A stretch of DNA of 39,350 nucleotides, taken from assembly GCA_002295885.1 (NCBI GenBank), contig DBGM01000032.1:51594-90943 (forward strand), given 5' to 3'. The notes beneath the pieces were generated by a model, which was given only the letters and a program-made list of their open reading frames with translations, did no database searches and was not told the DNA's origin. Positions within the stretch are counted from its first letter, which is position 1, and every line of letters starts with the position of its first letter. The stretch is from Phycisphaerales bacterium UBA854. Lineage in GTDB: Bacteria > Planctomycetota > Phycisphaerae > Phycisphaerales > SM1A02. Made by a program: the position numbers and the translations under genes. This document shows, piece by piece, positions 1 to 7,757 of this stretch.

Positions 1-92
1 CGCTGGAGCGTGATCGGGTACTTGATCTCCTTCACACCGACCTTGTCGATGCTGATTCGGCGAACGTCGATGTCGCTCTGGACATCGGGCAT
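1..92 (-). CDS. folE2: GTP cyclohydrolase FolE2, N-terminal fragment
   Basis: Only the first 30 codons are in the window; the gene runs off the left edge. Read from the ATG at 92, the protein begins MPDVQSDIDVRRISIDKVGV and continues with KEIKYPITLQ. This matches the conserved N-terminus of type IB GTP cyclohydrolases (the ADVQSS...INQVGIKDLRFPITL pattern). Known role: conversion of GTP to dihydroneopterin triphosphate, the first step of folate and queuosine-type pathways, in the cytoplasm. The frame is open further upstream without another ATG, so this ATG is the best start, although its ribosome binding site is weak (GGAAG close to the start). It diverges from the sugar dehydrogenase gene at 390. 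The catalytic residues lie outside the window. Confidence 0.8.
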   Translation of the reverse strand, partial: MPDVQSDIDVRRISIDKVGVKEIKYPITLQ

Positions 93-389
93 TGCTTCCG
101 GGCTGGAGAGCTCATCCGTCGTCGTGGGTGCCGTGCGGGTCAATGTCTGGACTCCATCCTGGGCCGGAGTGGCCGGTCTCTTGAATGGACCATTGTACGC
201 CCCTGTCCGGGACCAGCCAAGGCGGAATCCGGTGCTTCGCGGGTCCGGGATCCCTCGCCGGGGTACCCTGTAGGGGGGTCCACGTAACGGACCGTTCCGC
301 ATCCGAGGGCTCGCCGCGGCGTCCATCACGGGGCCGTAGGAGCCGAATCCGGGGAATCAAGGGATTCCTGACGAGGTGAACACGCTGCC
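93..389. other. Divergent intergenic region, folE2 / sugar dehydrogenase
   Basis: About 297 bases separate two divergent starts and should hold both promoters. No convincing -35/-10 pair was found in this GC-rich DNA. The clearest element is an inverted repeat at 353-368, GGAATC-AAGG-GATTCC, ending 21 bases before the ATG at 390. Short open frames on both strands here have no family features and look like chance. Confidence 0.5.
353..368. promoter_or_regulatory. Inverted repeat upstream of sugar dehydrogenase gene
   Basis: A perfect 6-bp inverted repeat with a 4-base spacer (GGAATC AAGG GATTCC) sits just upstream of the ribosome binding region of the gene at 390. It could be an operator or a 5' leader hairpin. 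One short repeat may also be chance, so the regulatory reading is an inference. Confidence 0.25.
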
Positions 390-1583
390 ATGACCGTTCC
401 ACTCATTCTCCTGCTGACTGCGCTGCTCGCCGAACCGGCGGGGACTCCGGCGCCCGCGGACGGGGCGGACGCTCCGGCCATTCCCGATATTGCACTTGCG
501 CCCGTCTGGGAGCATCAGTTCCGGCGGCCGGTGCAGGCGGTCGTACCTCCGGGATCCGACGCGACCGTCTACATCGTCGAACAGCCCGGTCGCATCCTCG
601 CGATGGATCACGCCAAATCCGACGTGGAACCCCGGGTCTTCCTCGACATCCGTCGTCGGGTGCACGACAAGAACAACGAGGAGGGATTGCTGTCCTTCGA
701 CTTCCATCCCGAGTACGCCACGAATCGAAGAATCTACGCGTACTACACGGCCAAGAGTCCCCGGCGCGGCGTGCTGGCCGAGTTCACGGTGTCCGAGGAC
801 GGCCTGACCGTCGACCCGTCCTCCGAGCGGGTGCTCCTCGACATTCCCCAGCCCTGGGGGAACCACAACGGGAGCACGGTGGCCTTCGGGCCCGACGGGA
901 TGCTCTACGTGAGCGTCGGCGACGGGGGCGCGGCCAACGACCCGCACGGGCACGGGCAGGATCTCGCCACGCTGTTGGGGACGGTGATCCGCATCGACGT
1001 CGACGGGCGTGATCCGGAACTCGAGTATGCCGTTCCGTCCGACAATCCGTTTGTCGGGGTCGAAGGGGCCCGCGGCGAGATCTGGGCCTACGGACTCCGC
1101 AACGTGTGGCGAATGAGCTTCGATCCGCAGACGGGGGACCTCTGGGGAGGGGATGTCGGTCAGAACACGTGGGAGGAGATCGACATCATTACGCGGGGCG
1201 GCAACTACGGCTGGAAGCCTCGGGAGGGGTTCGAAGCGTTCAGCCTGCACCGCGGAGAACCGGATCCGGACGCCGACTACATCGATCCGGTCGTGGTCTA
1301 TCCGCGCGACAAGGGGATCTCCGTCACCGGTGGCTGCGTCCAGCGCGGCGGCCTGCACCCGTCGATCGAAGGGGTCTACTTCTACGGCGACTACGGTTCG
1401 GGGCGGATCTGGGGACTGCGCTGGGATGGATCGAAGATGACCGGCAACCGGGAGGTCTTCCAGCGCAGCGCCTTCTACATCAGTTCGTTCGACCAGCTCA
1501 ACGACGGAACGATTCTGGTCTGCGTGTTCCGCAACACCTTCTCCGGCAAGGGCCGCATCTACGCTATCAAGCCGGCGAACTGA
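390..1583 (+). CDS. Secreted PQQ-dependent sugar dehydrogenase (GSDH family)
   Basis: A 397-residue protein with a hydrophobic N-terminal signal sequence (about residues 1-22) followed by a six-bladed glucose/sorbosone dehydrogenase propeller. Family landmarks are PWGNHNG around 156-161 (H159 fits the catalytic base), FGPDGMLYVSVGDGG (166-180), YGLRN (234-238, R237), GGDVGQNTWEEID (253-265) and GNYGW (271-275), then FYGDYGSGRIWGL near 331-343. Known family role: periplasmic oxidation of aldose sugars with PQQ as cofactor. The substrate cannot be read from sequence, and no PQQ biosynthesis genes lie in the window. A weak GAGG-type ribosome site precedes the ATG. The GNAT gene starts 5 nt after the stop, so the two are probably co-translated. 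Confidence 0.88.
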   Translation: MTVPLILLLTALLAEPAGTPAPADGADAPAIPDIALAPVWEHQFRRPVQAVVPPGSDATVYIVEQPGRILAMDHAKSDVEPRVFLDIRRRVHDKNNEEGLLSFDFHPEYATNRRIYAYYTAKSPRRGVLAEFTVSEDGLTVDPSSERVLLDIPQPWGNHNGSTVAFGPDGMLYVSVGDGGAANDPHGHGQDLATLLGTVIRIDVDGRDPELEYAVPSDNPFVGVEGARGEIWAYGLRNVWRMSFDPQTGDLWGGDVGQNTWEEIDIITRGGNYGWKPREGFEAFSLHRGEPDPDADYIDPVVVYPRDKGISVTGGCVQRGGLHPSIEGVYFYGDYGSGRIWGLRWDGSKMTGNREVFQRSAFYISSFDQLNDGTILVCVFRNTFSGKGRIYAIKPAN

Positions 1584-1588
1584 TACGG

Positions 1589-2053
1589 ATGGCTTACGAA
1601 ATCCACGAACCTGCAGCAGGTCTCTCCTCGCGGTGCGAACCGATTCTCACGGGACTGCCCGAGTGGTTCGGAAACGAAGGTTCCGTCGAGGCGTATTTGG
1701 CCGCCATCGATGCGCTGCCGACCATCATGGTGACCGATGGGGATGCCGACATCGGATTCCTGACGCTCAAGCTCCACGGTGATCGGTCTGCCGATGCCTA
1801 TGTGCTCGGTGTCCTCGGGGACCGGCACCGTGAAGGCGTGGGAAGGGCGATGTTCGAGGCGGCTGAACAATGGCTCCTCGACCAAGGTGTCCGCTTCCTC
1901 CAGGTGAAGACCGTCGGGGCATCCCATGAATGCAGCCACTACGAGAAGACCCGTGCGTTCTATACGTCGCTCGGGTTCGTCGAACTCGAGACGTTCGAGA
2001 CCATGCCCGATTGGCCCTGTCCCTGTCTGCTGCTGATCAAGACGATCGATTGA
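1589..2053 (+). CDS. GNAT family N-acetyltransferase
   Basis: A 154-residue protein with the acetyl-CoA-binding motif A of GNAT enzymes: VLGVLGDRHREGVGRAM gives the R-x-x-G-x-G/A signature. A C-terminal region EKTRAFYTSLGFVELE is the usual strand-helix ending of the fold. The acceptor substrate cannot be inferred. The ATG at 1589 lies 5 nt after the stop of the sugar dehydrogenase, which suggests translational coupling, though a functional link is not obvious. Its stop codon (2051-2053) directly abuts the opposite-strand stop of the next gene, with no intervening base. Confidence 0.85.
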   Translation: MAYEIHEPAAGLSSRCEPILTGLPEWFGNEGSVEAYLAAIDALPTIMVTDGDADIGFLTLKLHGDRSADAYVLGVLGDRHREGVGRAMFEAAEQWLLDQGVRFLQVKTVGASHECSHYEKTRAFYTSLGFVELETFETMPDWPCPCLLLIKTID

Positions 2054-2428
2054 TCACTTGACGTCGTCGCGCCAGGGTTCGCTCGACGGGCGTGGAGTAC
2101 GGAACGATGCGACCCGGCCGTCCTCGTCGAACACCACCACCCACACCCGGTCCGGTGCACTCTCGGGGAACATCGCCCCCGTGGCGCGGGTACTGAGGTT
2201 GTCTCCGTACTGCCACCGTTCCCGGTAGGCGCCGCCGGCCTCGGCCCGAAGTTCCTCCGTTGCGTAGAAGGTCGTCGAAGGAGCGCCGAGCAGTTCCCGC
2301 ACCTGGTCCCGCGTCATGCCCTGCTCCAGCCCACCGAAGGAGGCTTCGTGCCGCTGGGAGCAGGCCGGAATGCACATCAGCATCGCTGCGAGGAGAAGAA
2401 TGGTGATTCCGGCGGGTGAGGTCTTCAT
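2054..2428 (-). CDS. BamE/SmpA-like small lipoprotein
   Basis: A 124-residue protein with a hydrophobic leader ending in a lipobox-like CIPAC (C23, proline at -2 is not typical). GLEQGMTRDQVRELLGAPS is the signature helix-turn of the SmpA/OmlA (BamE) fold, and RERWQYG plus VWVVVFDEDGRVASF are the two following strands. BamE proteins are accessory lipoproteins of the outer-membrane beta-barrel assembly complex. Many small BamE-fold lipoproteins have other or unknown roles, so this should be read as a domain call only. It is monocistronic and diverges from the membrane protein gene at 2595. Confidence 0.72.
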   Translation of the reverse strand: MKTSPAGITILLLAAMLMCIPACSQRHEASFGGLEQGMTRDQVRELLGAPSTTFYATEELRAEAGGAYRERWQYGDNLSTRATGAMFPESAPDRVWVVVFDEDGRVASFRTPRPSSEPWRDDVK

Positions 2429-2450
2429 GGGGTTCGCATGGTAGCGGTTG

Positions 2451-2463
2451 GATGAAATTCATC
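2451..2463. promoter_or_regulatory. 13-bp palindrome in divergent intergenic region
   Basis: GATGAA-A-TTCATC is a perfect palindrome around a central A. It lies 23 bases upstream of the BamE-like gene and 131 bases upstream of the divergent membrane protein gene, in an AT-richer patch. The position fits an operator for the leftward gene. No regulator for it was recognised in the window. Confidence 0.3.
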
Positions 2464-2594
2464 TTTCACGTGCTGTGAGGGTGGTTTTTCGGCATAGGAC
2501 AGGTCAGTCGAAAGAAAATGACTCCTTCAGGCATCGTCCTGTTTGCAGTCGCAGCCCATGAATAAGAGTGTCCTGCATGGACGAAAGGACCCGG

Positions 2595-3344
2595 ATGAAT
2601 CAGCCTCGCTTCCACGCCTACGAACCCAAGACCACCATGCCCTTCTTCTCCACCCGAAGTCTGGCGATCGCCAGTCTGGTCGTCGCCGGGTGTGGGATCA
2701 TCGCGGCCCTGAGCCCGCTGCTCTTTCCGGCCTTTCTTCCCGTTGCGCTGGTGGGTCTGGTGCTGGCCGTGCTCGGTCTGTTCTCCTACCGGGACCGTTC
2801 GACGCTGCAGGTCGCCGCAATGTCGGTGAACGGACTGCTCGTCCTGGTGGCACTGCTGCGCGGTCCCGTCGCACTCCAGTCCGTCGATGCGGCGGAGTTC
2901 GAGCCCTGGTCACCGTCGATAGCGTTGAACGATTCGCAGCCGGGACTCCAGGGCTGGGTCCTGCAGAGCGAACGCTTCTACGCCGATGGTCGTCGTGGCA
3001 TGGACCTCGTGATCCAGTGGGACCTGGCCGACGTGGCCGGCTGCTGGAACTGGTTCAAGGGTGACCTGGTGGTCCGCAACGGCGTGGACGGCCGCACCTA
3101 CGAGGTGGAGTGGTCGGTCGAAGGCCCCATCCACGACGGAGCGATCCTGACGCAGGGATGCCGGATGCCGGCCGACGGCGAACTGGCCTGGATCGCCGAC
3201 ACGTCGATGGACGATCTCGAGATCAGCTTCACGCCGGTGGAATGGGAGCACTCCGCCTTCGAGCGGCACAACGGTGTCCTCGTCCCGGCCGGTCGGATGC
3301 GGACCATGCAGAGCCGGTCCATGGCGACGCGCGGAACCAACTGA
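2595..3344 (+). CDS. Membrane protein of unknown function
   Basis: A 249-residue protein. The start at 2595 (MNQPRFHAYEP) is chosen because GAAAGGA lies 5-6 bases upstream; in-frame GTG (2568) and ATG (2577) codons further upstream lack such a site. Residues of roughly 20-90 hold two or three hydrophobic membrane segments (SLAIASLVVAGCGIIAALSP, LVGLVLAVLGLF, VNGLLVLVALL). The remaining 150 or so residues form a soluble, strand-rich domain with several tryptophans, probably on the outer side. No family was recognised. It converges with the carboxypeptidase gene; the two stop codons are 8 nt apart. Confidence 0.75.
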   Translation: MNQPRFHAYEPKTTMPFFSTRSLAIASLVVAGCGIIAALSPLLFPAFLPVALVGLVLAVLGLFSYRDRSTLQVAAMSVNGLLVLVALLRGPVALQSVDAAEFEPWSPSIALNDSQPGLQGWVLQSERFYADGRRGMDLVIQWDLADVAGCWNWFKGDLVVRNGVDGRTYEVEWSVEGPIHDGAILTQGCRMPADGELAWIADTSMDDLEISFTPVEWEHSAFERHNGVLVPAGRMRTMQSRSMATRGTN

Positions 3345-3356
3345 GCCCCGGCTCAG
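3341..3356. terminator. Inverted repeat spanning two convergent stop codons
   Basis: CTGAGC-CCCG-GCTCAG contains the TGA stop of the plus-strand gene (3342-3344) and the stop of the minus-strand carboxypeptidase (3353-3355). There is no T-run on either side, so intrinsic termination is uncertain. It could act as a weak bidirectional hairpin. Confidence 0.35.
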
Positions 3357-5647
3357 CCCCCGTTGCAGTTGCCCCAGCCGCCGATCACGAGCAGCAGGTC
3401 CCCGACGTTCACCAGCAGGTCGCCGTTGATGTCCGCGGTGCAGTCACTCGAGCAGTTCCAGTCGGCGATCACCGCGAGCAGATCCTCGACCCCGACCGTG
3501 CCGTTGCCGTCGACATCACCCTGGCATGATTCGTCCACGCACGAGATCGCGACCACGGAGATCCCGTCGATGCCGGCCTCGATCACGGATCCGTTTCCGA
3601 CGTCCGAGGCGTTGAATCGGACCCGGAACTGTTCGGACGGTTGAATGCCCGGAATGTCGGCGACCACGAAGGAGACGTCGAACCAGCCACCCCCGGTTCC
3701 CGGGCCGGTGGGGCCGATGACCTCCAGATTGACCCAGGTGGCTCCGCCGTCGTCGGAGACATCCACCACCAGGGTGTCCTCGTTGGGGCTGGCGCCGCTG
3801 TCGTTGGAGTACCAGCGCAGGTAGTTGAGCGTCGCCCCGTCGAAGGAGGCGTCCAGTACCGGGGAGGTGAGGATCGTGCTTCCGCCGTCCACGTCCGTGT
3901 TGCCGTCGACGTTGTCGGTCAGCCAGCACTGTCCGGACGCATCTCCATCGGCGGGCGGATCGCCGCGGTCGCCGCCGCCGACGGGTGTGCCCCGGTCCCA
4001 GCAGCCGTCGGCGGCATCGCAGGTCACGGTCCATCCGGGATCGGTCTCGCCGTCGTCGTTGAATGCGATCAAGACGTCGGAGATCACGCCGGCGGTGTAC
4101 ACCGCATCGGGTGCGAGGAGCGGATCCTGCACGGCAAGGCCTGACTGCGTCTGGAGGGAGAGGTAGTACTCCGGCGAGGCATCGCAGGGTGCGGTGGGAA
4201 GGGTGGCCCGCCACAATCCCGACGGAAGTTCGACCAGTGGCGAGGAGAGCCAGATTCCGCCGTCGAGCCGGTAGACGAGATCGCCCGAGACGGCGCTGTC
4301 GGTTCCGTTGCTCAGATCGACGTCGAAGCTCGTGGTGGCGTCGGTGCGCAGTTGGGCGGGACGTCCGTCCGGGTACCCGACGGAGATGGGCACACCGGCC
4401 CACTCCATCATCTCCAGGATGCCCTGGAAGTTTTCCTCGGCGGTGGGGCGGATCTCCTCGGGGGGGAGCTCGAAGCCCGGGCTGCCGGTGGGACGAAGTT
4501 CGATCGTGTACCCGAAGGCTCCGGTGGCGTCGTAGGTCCAGTCGGGGAACACGCCGCTGGCGAGGTAGAGAAGCTCGTCTCCGCCGCCGTGGGGATAGCT
4601 GAAGCCGTTGACGGCCTGGATGGCCTCCGACATCTTCGCACCCAGGGCGTCGATGGCTTCCTGATCGGGGGGCGGCGTGCTGGTCCAGCCCCAGTTCTGC
4701 AGGATGACCTGCGAGTAGTTGTGGAAGTCGATGTGCGCCGCGATGTTCGGACGGGCGAGAATGAAGTCCCGCATCGCACTGCTCTCTGGCTCGGAGAAGG
4801 GAGCTGTGCCGACGTACACGTCGCTGCAGGTGTCGGTGCTGGTGCTTTCGCCGCCGTTCCAGTCGATGTCCCAGTTGCGGTTGAGGTCGACCCCCAGACA
4901 GGTGGTGCCGTTGTCGCGGCGATTCTTGCGCCAGAACCGGTTGCCGCCTTCCTCGTAGGTGTGGATGTAGCCGTCCGGATTGACGACCGGAATGATGTAT
5001 ACATCCACGAGTTCGATGAGCGCGGTGACTCTTGGATCGACTCCGTAGCCCGCGGCGAGTTCATCCGCGATGAAGGTTGGCACCATGGTGGCGACCCACT
5101 CCCGCGCATGCTGGCAGCCGTTGAACAGCACGGCGGGCTTGACTCCCTCGTCGCTGGTGCCGATGCGCACGCCCTGGATGGTGCGTCCCTCGTAGGTGGT
5201 GCCGACGTTCAGGGCGTGGACCACCCCGGGGTTCGCGGCCACGAGCTGATCAAGCCGCTCGTTGATCTCCTCCCAGGTGTGGTAGGTGGCGTACCAGTCG
5301 TCGCCGCGCAGTCCCATCGTGGTCCGACGTTCGTGTTCGACGTGCGCGGGGACGTCGTGGATGAGGATCCGGTGGGGCATGCCGATCCGGGCGATCAGTT
5401 CCAGTTGTTCATCCGTGGCGAGCCATGCATCGGTTCCGGGGGTCGGTCGGCAGGCGAGTGGATTGACTCCCTCGTCCAGCAGCATGTGCATGAGTTCCGC
5501 ATCGTCGACGGTCAGCTCGATGATTCGAGTGCCCGCCAGCGCATGCTTCTCGGGTTGGGCATGGGCATGGCCTTCGAGTGCGAAGGCGGGGGAGGCGATG
5601 GCCAGGGCCATCGCGAGGGCGGGCAGGGGAGTGCGTTGCGGATTCAT
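3353..5647 (-). CDS. Secreted M14 zinc carboxypeptidase with dockerin-like tail
   Basis: A 764-residue exported protein; the ATG at 5647 precedes a clean signal peptide (MNPQRTPLPALAMALAIASP). After a propeptide-like stretch (about 40-110) comes a metallocarboxypeptidase domain. Zinc ligands are H180 and E183 in QHAREW and H309 in DFHNYSQ. N256-R257 in DLNRNWD bind the substrate carboxylate, Y361 matches the flexible tyrosine, and E383 in TIELRPTG is the catalytic base. The position equal to residue 255 of carboxypeptidase A is P368, so side-chain preference is unclear. A strand-rich jelly-roll-like region (about 520-700) follows, then a C-terminal dockerin-like pair of calcium loops (GDVDGNGTVGVEDLL and ADINGDLLVNVGDLLLV). 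The tail is typical of exported planctomycete proteins and may serve sorting or attachment. Confidence 0.9.
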   Translation of the reverse strand: MNPQRTPLPALAMALAIASPAFALEGHAHAQPEKHALAGTRIIELTVDDAELMHMLLDEGVNPLACRPTPGTDAWLATDEQLELIARIGMPHRILIHDVPAHVEHERRTTMGLRGDDWYATYHTWEEINERLDQLVAANPGVVHALNVGTTYEGRTIQGVRIGTSDEGVKPAVLFNGCQHAREWVATMVPTFIADELAAGYGVDPRVTALIELVDVYIIPVVNPDGYIHTYEEGGNRFWRKNRRDNGTTCLGVDLNRNWDIDWNGGESTSTDTCSDVYVGTAPFSEPESSAMRDFILARPNIAAHIDFHNYSQVILQNWGWTSTPPPDQEAIDALGAKMSEAIQAVNGFSYPHGGGDELLYLASGVFPDWTYDATGAFGYTIELRPTGSPGFELPPEEIRPTAEENFQGILEMMEWAGVPISVGYPDGRPAQLRTDATTSFDVDLSNGTDSAVSGDLVYRLDGGIWLSSPLVELPSGLWRATLPTAPCDASPEYYLSLQTQSGLAVQDPLLAPDAVYTAGVISDVLIAFNDDGETDPGWTVTCDAADGCWDRGTPVGGGDRGDPPADGDASGQCWLTDNVDGNTDVDGGSTILTSPVLDASFDGATLNYLRWYSNDSGASPNEDTLVVDVSDDGGATWVNLEVIGPTGPGTGGGWFDVSFVVADIPGIQPSEQFRVRFNASDVGNGSVIEAGIDGISVVAISCVDESCQGDVDGNGTVGVEDLLAVIADWNCSSDCTADINGDLLVNVGDLLLVIGGWGNCNGG

Positions 5648-6010
5648 TGCTCTGGTTCTCTCTGCTCTTTGGTGCTGCGGACGTAGGTCGGAGCGATATC
5701 GAAGGACGTCCTGAAAGTATGACACCTCCCGGGTGCGATTCGAGTCCTCTTGTGAAGGAATTCACGAGTTGTCCGGGGTGAAAACGGCTCTGAAGTGCAG
5801 CGATGGCGGATCGGAGGCCCCTGACTCCGATCGACGCCCTCGCCAGGCCCCGTTTGCGCCGGTCGGGAATCCGCCGGCTGCTTGTTCCTCGAATACGCGG
5901 CGGGGCCGAAGATGTGTGGCGGGAAGGCAGATTTCAGGTTGAGTCGTGTCGAATCGGCTGCATCGACGGAGAAATCAAGGATGAACACAGAAATCACCCC
6001 ACGGAGAAAC
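5648..6010. other. Intergenic region upstream of carboxypeptidase
   Basis: About 363 bases between two divergent starts. No open frame here shows family features. It holds a 10-bp palindrome AGGACGTCCT at 5703-5712 and a small inverted repeat GTGAA-GGAA-TTCAC at 5752-5765, both within 120 bases upstream of the carboxypeptidase start and possible regulator sites. The right half (5800-6000) shows nothing clear. Confidence 0.4.
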
Positions 6011-6166
6011 ATGATGTCCACGAACGAAGACTCGAGCTGCTGCTCGTCAGACAAGGGCAAGATCTGGTGCTGGATCTACGGGCTCTGCCAACTGCTTCTG
6101 CTGACCTGCATTTCCATGGCCCTGTGGGATATCTACTGGGCAATTACCGCTCTGGCTGAGAAGTAG
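6011..6166 (+). CDS. Small Cys-containing membrane protein (51 aa)
   Basis: A 51-residue protein starting at the ATG of 6011 (or 6014), four to seven bases after GGAG (6003-6006). A Ser/Cys-rich N-terminus (SSCCSSDKGK) precedes one long hydrophobic helix (IYGLCQLLLLTCISMALWDI). An in-frame ATG at 5978 is less likely because its purine-rich stretch touches the start. No family recognised; it could be a small single-pass membrane peptide. It converges with the aquaporin gene, with stops 4 nt apart inside a GAAGT-AGG-ACTTC inverted repeat (6160-6172). Confidence 0.55.
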   Translation: MMSTNEDSSCCSSDKGKIWCWIYGLCQLLLLTCISMALWDIYWAITALAEK

Positions 6167-6170
6167 GACT

Positions 6171-6923
6171 TCAGGAAGCATCCGAGCGGCCGAACGCCGC
6201 GGTGTACACGAGTCCGGCGCAGGCTGCGCCGACGATGGGTCCGACCCAGTACACCCACTGCAGATGCCAGAAGTTCGTTGCGATGGCGGGTCCGAGGCTG
6301 CGGGCCGGATTCATCGATGCGCCGGTCAGTGGTCCGAAGCACAGCACGTCCACCGCCACCACCATTCCGATGGGAAGGCCCATGAGGATCGGGTTGTCGA
6401 GGCCGCTGCGCTGGTCGATGATCACGCCCATGATCGCGAACATCAGGAAGAACGCCGCGATGGCCTCCAGAAGCACCACGCGGAACGCACTGTCGGGAAC
6501 CATGGCATCACTGAGATCGCTGAAGAGCCCCACGGTCAGACCGACGTGCTCGACGCCTCCGGCCGTCTTCGGCAGTGTCCAGACGTCCCCGATCAACCAG
6601 AACAGCATCAGCGCGGCCAGCGTGGCCCCAGCACATTGGGCAACGATGAACATGCCGCAGCGGGCCCACGATTGCCGGCCGAGCAGTGCGACGGTGATCG
6701 AGACCGCCGGATTGAACTGGGCGCCGGAGATGTGAAACAGGGCACCGATCAGCAGAGCGATCGTCATGCCGTTGGCCAGCGCAATCCCAAGTGCATCCTC
6801 GCCGCCGGTGACGATGACCGTTCCGCCGGTGATGAACATCAGCATGAACACGGCGATGAACTCCGCCAGGAGCCCGCGGGGAAGGTTCATGCCCTTGAGT
6901 ATGGATTGGTAGTTGCCGGTCAT
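6171..6923 (-). CDS. Aquaporin (MIP family), NIP-like selectivity filter
   Basis: A 250-residue six-helix channel with both half-helix motifs: NPA at 71-73 (HISGAQFNPAVS) and NPA at 205-207 (GASMNPARSLGP). The start at 6923 is preferred over 6935 because GGAAG lies 5 bases upstream of it. Aligning by eye to E. coli AqpZ, the aromatic/arginine filter positions F43/H174/T183/R189 become G60/V193/A202/R208. The small TM2 residue and the missing histidine fit a wide pore of the bacterial AqpN/plant NIP type, which pass glycerol or uncharged metalloid hydroxides, rather than a strict water channel. That substrate view is inference. It stands alone and diverges from the gene at 7028. Confidence 0.92.
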   Translation of the reverse strand: MTGNYQSILKGMNLPRGLLAEFIAVFMLMFITGGTVIVTGGEDALGIALANGMTIALLIGALFHISGAQFNPAVSITVALLGRQSWARCGMFIVAQCAGATLAALMLFWLIGDVWTLPKTAGGVEHVGLTVGLFSDLSDAMVPDSAFRVVLLEAIAAFFLMFAIMGVIIDQRSGLDNPILMGLPIGMVVAVDVLCFGPLTGASMNPARSLGPAIATNFWHLQWVYWVGPIVGAACAGLVYTAAFGRSDAS

Positions 6924-7027
6924 GGGAACTTCCATGCTATAGAAATGTCGTTGAGTTGGGGTGGCTGGTCAAGCCCGGGTCCGACGGGTAGGCTGGCGGT
7001 GCCCATTGACCTTGAACGGAGATCGCC

Positions 7028-7441
7028 ATGACGGGAAATGAAAAGATTCTGAACGTACTGGAGCGTCTGCTCGATTCGCACGACGCCCAAGAGCAGTGGA
7101 TTCGGAACGATTCGGACTTCGACGCCGACTCCGCCCGCATCATGCTCGATCTTCTGGAGGGGCAGAAGGCGTGCGTGCTGGAGTTCCGGAACTGGGTTTC
7201 GGCACTGGAATGCGAGCTTCCCGCCTCGCTGACGACGGAGGAGGGGGCCCCGGAATCGTGGCGGATGGTGTGGGATGGCGAGGCGGGTCCCGGAATGACC
7301 ACGCTCGACATCGACATGCTCGATGCGATGCAGTACGTCCTCTTCAATGGCGATGCCTATCGTCCGGGCAACTCCGTGATCGACGGGCTGCTGGGCAAGG
7401 GGATGCCGTCGCGTCTTCGCGACGATGTTGACAACGCCTGA
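7028..7441 (+). CDS. Hypothetical acidic soluble protein
   Basis: A 137-residue acidic protein with a good ribosome site (GGAG, 6-7 bases before the ATG). The N-terminal half looks helical (ILNVLERLLDSHDAQEQWI; SARIMLDLLEGQKACVLEF). A C-terminal part has the order TTLDIDMLDAMQYVLFNGDAYRPGNSVIDGLL. No signal peptide or membrane segment. I do not recognise the family. It is divergently placed from the aquaporin and convergent with the small membrane protein at 7488. Confidence 0.7.
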   Translation: MTGNEKILNVLERLLDSHDAQEQWIRNDSDFDADSARIMLDLLEGQKACVLEFRNWVSALECELPASLTTEEGAPESWRMVWDGEAGPGMTTLDIDMLDAMQYVLFNGDAYRPGNSVIDGLLGKGMPSRLRDDVDNA

Positions 7442-7487
7442 GAAGATAGCTGTCGGTGTTTCGTTTCCGACCGTGGAGCTGTTGCGC

Positions 7488-7685
7488 TCAGTCGGCGGTC
7501 CACCAGGTGCGGAATCGGGCCCACACGCTTCGGGGCAGGGCGAGGGAGACCAGGGCGAGCCCGGCGGCGATCAGGAAGATGCGAAGTTCGAGCGCCGCAT
7601 CCTGGAACAGCAGACCCACGGCCACGGCCGCGAGGCCGGTCCAGCCCATGAGTTCCCGCTTGCGTTTCAACAGTTCGCTGAGCAT
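7488..7685 (-). CDS. Small membrane protein, end of kinase operon
   Basis: A 65-residue protein when started at the ATG of 7685, which has GGAAG 7 bases upstream. An in-frame ATG at 7733 would add 16 polar residues but has GGAA almost touching it. Two hydrophobic segments (LMGWTGLAAVAVGLLF and LRIFLIAAGLALVSLALP) are flanked by basic and aromatic residues (RKRE; WARFRTWW), fitting a two-pass inner-membrane protein. It follows the receiver-domain gene by about 70 nt on the same strand and may be co-transcribed. Function unknown. Confidence 0.6.
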   Translation of the reverse strand: MLSELLKRKRELMGWTGLAAVAVGLLFQDAALELRIFLIAAGLALVSLALPRSVWARFRTWWTAD

Positions 7686-7757
7686 GCTGCCGCTTCCGGT
7701 GATCGCATCATTCTCCAACGCAAGTCTACCCATTTCCGGGGATCGGGGAGGTGTTCG

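Noticed and set aside
112..402. A 96-codon minus-strand frame upstream of folE2
   Set aside because: Arginine/proline-rich with no motif, no ribosome site, and it overlaps the start of folE2 out of frame.
6936..7027. A sigma70-type promoter (TTGACC with an AT-rich -10) upstream of the aquaporin gene
   Set aside because: Spacing between the candidate boxes is about 18 nt only with a poor ACATTT box, or 25 nt to TATAGC; too weak to list.
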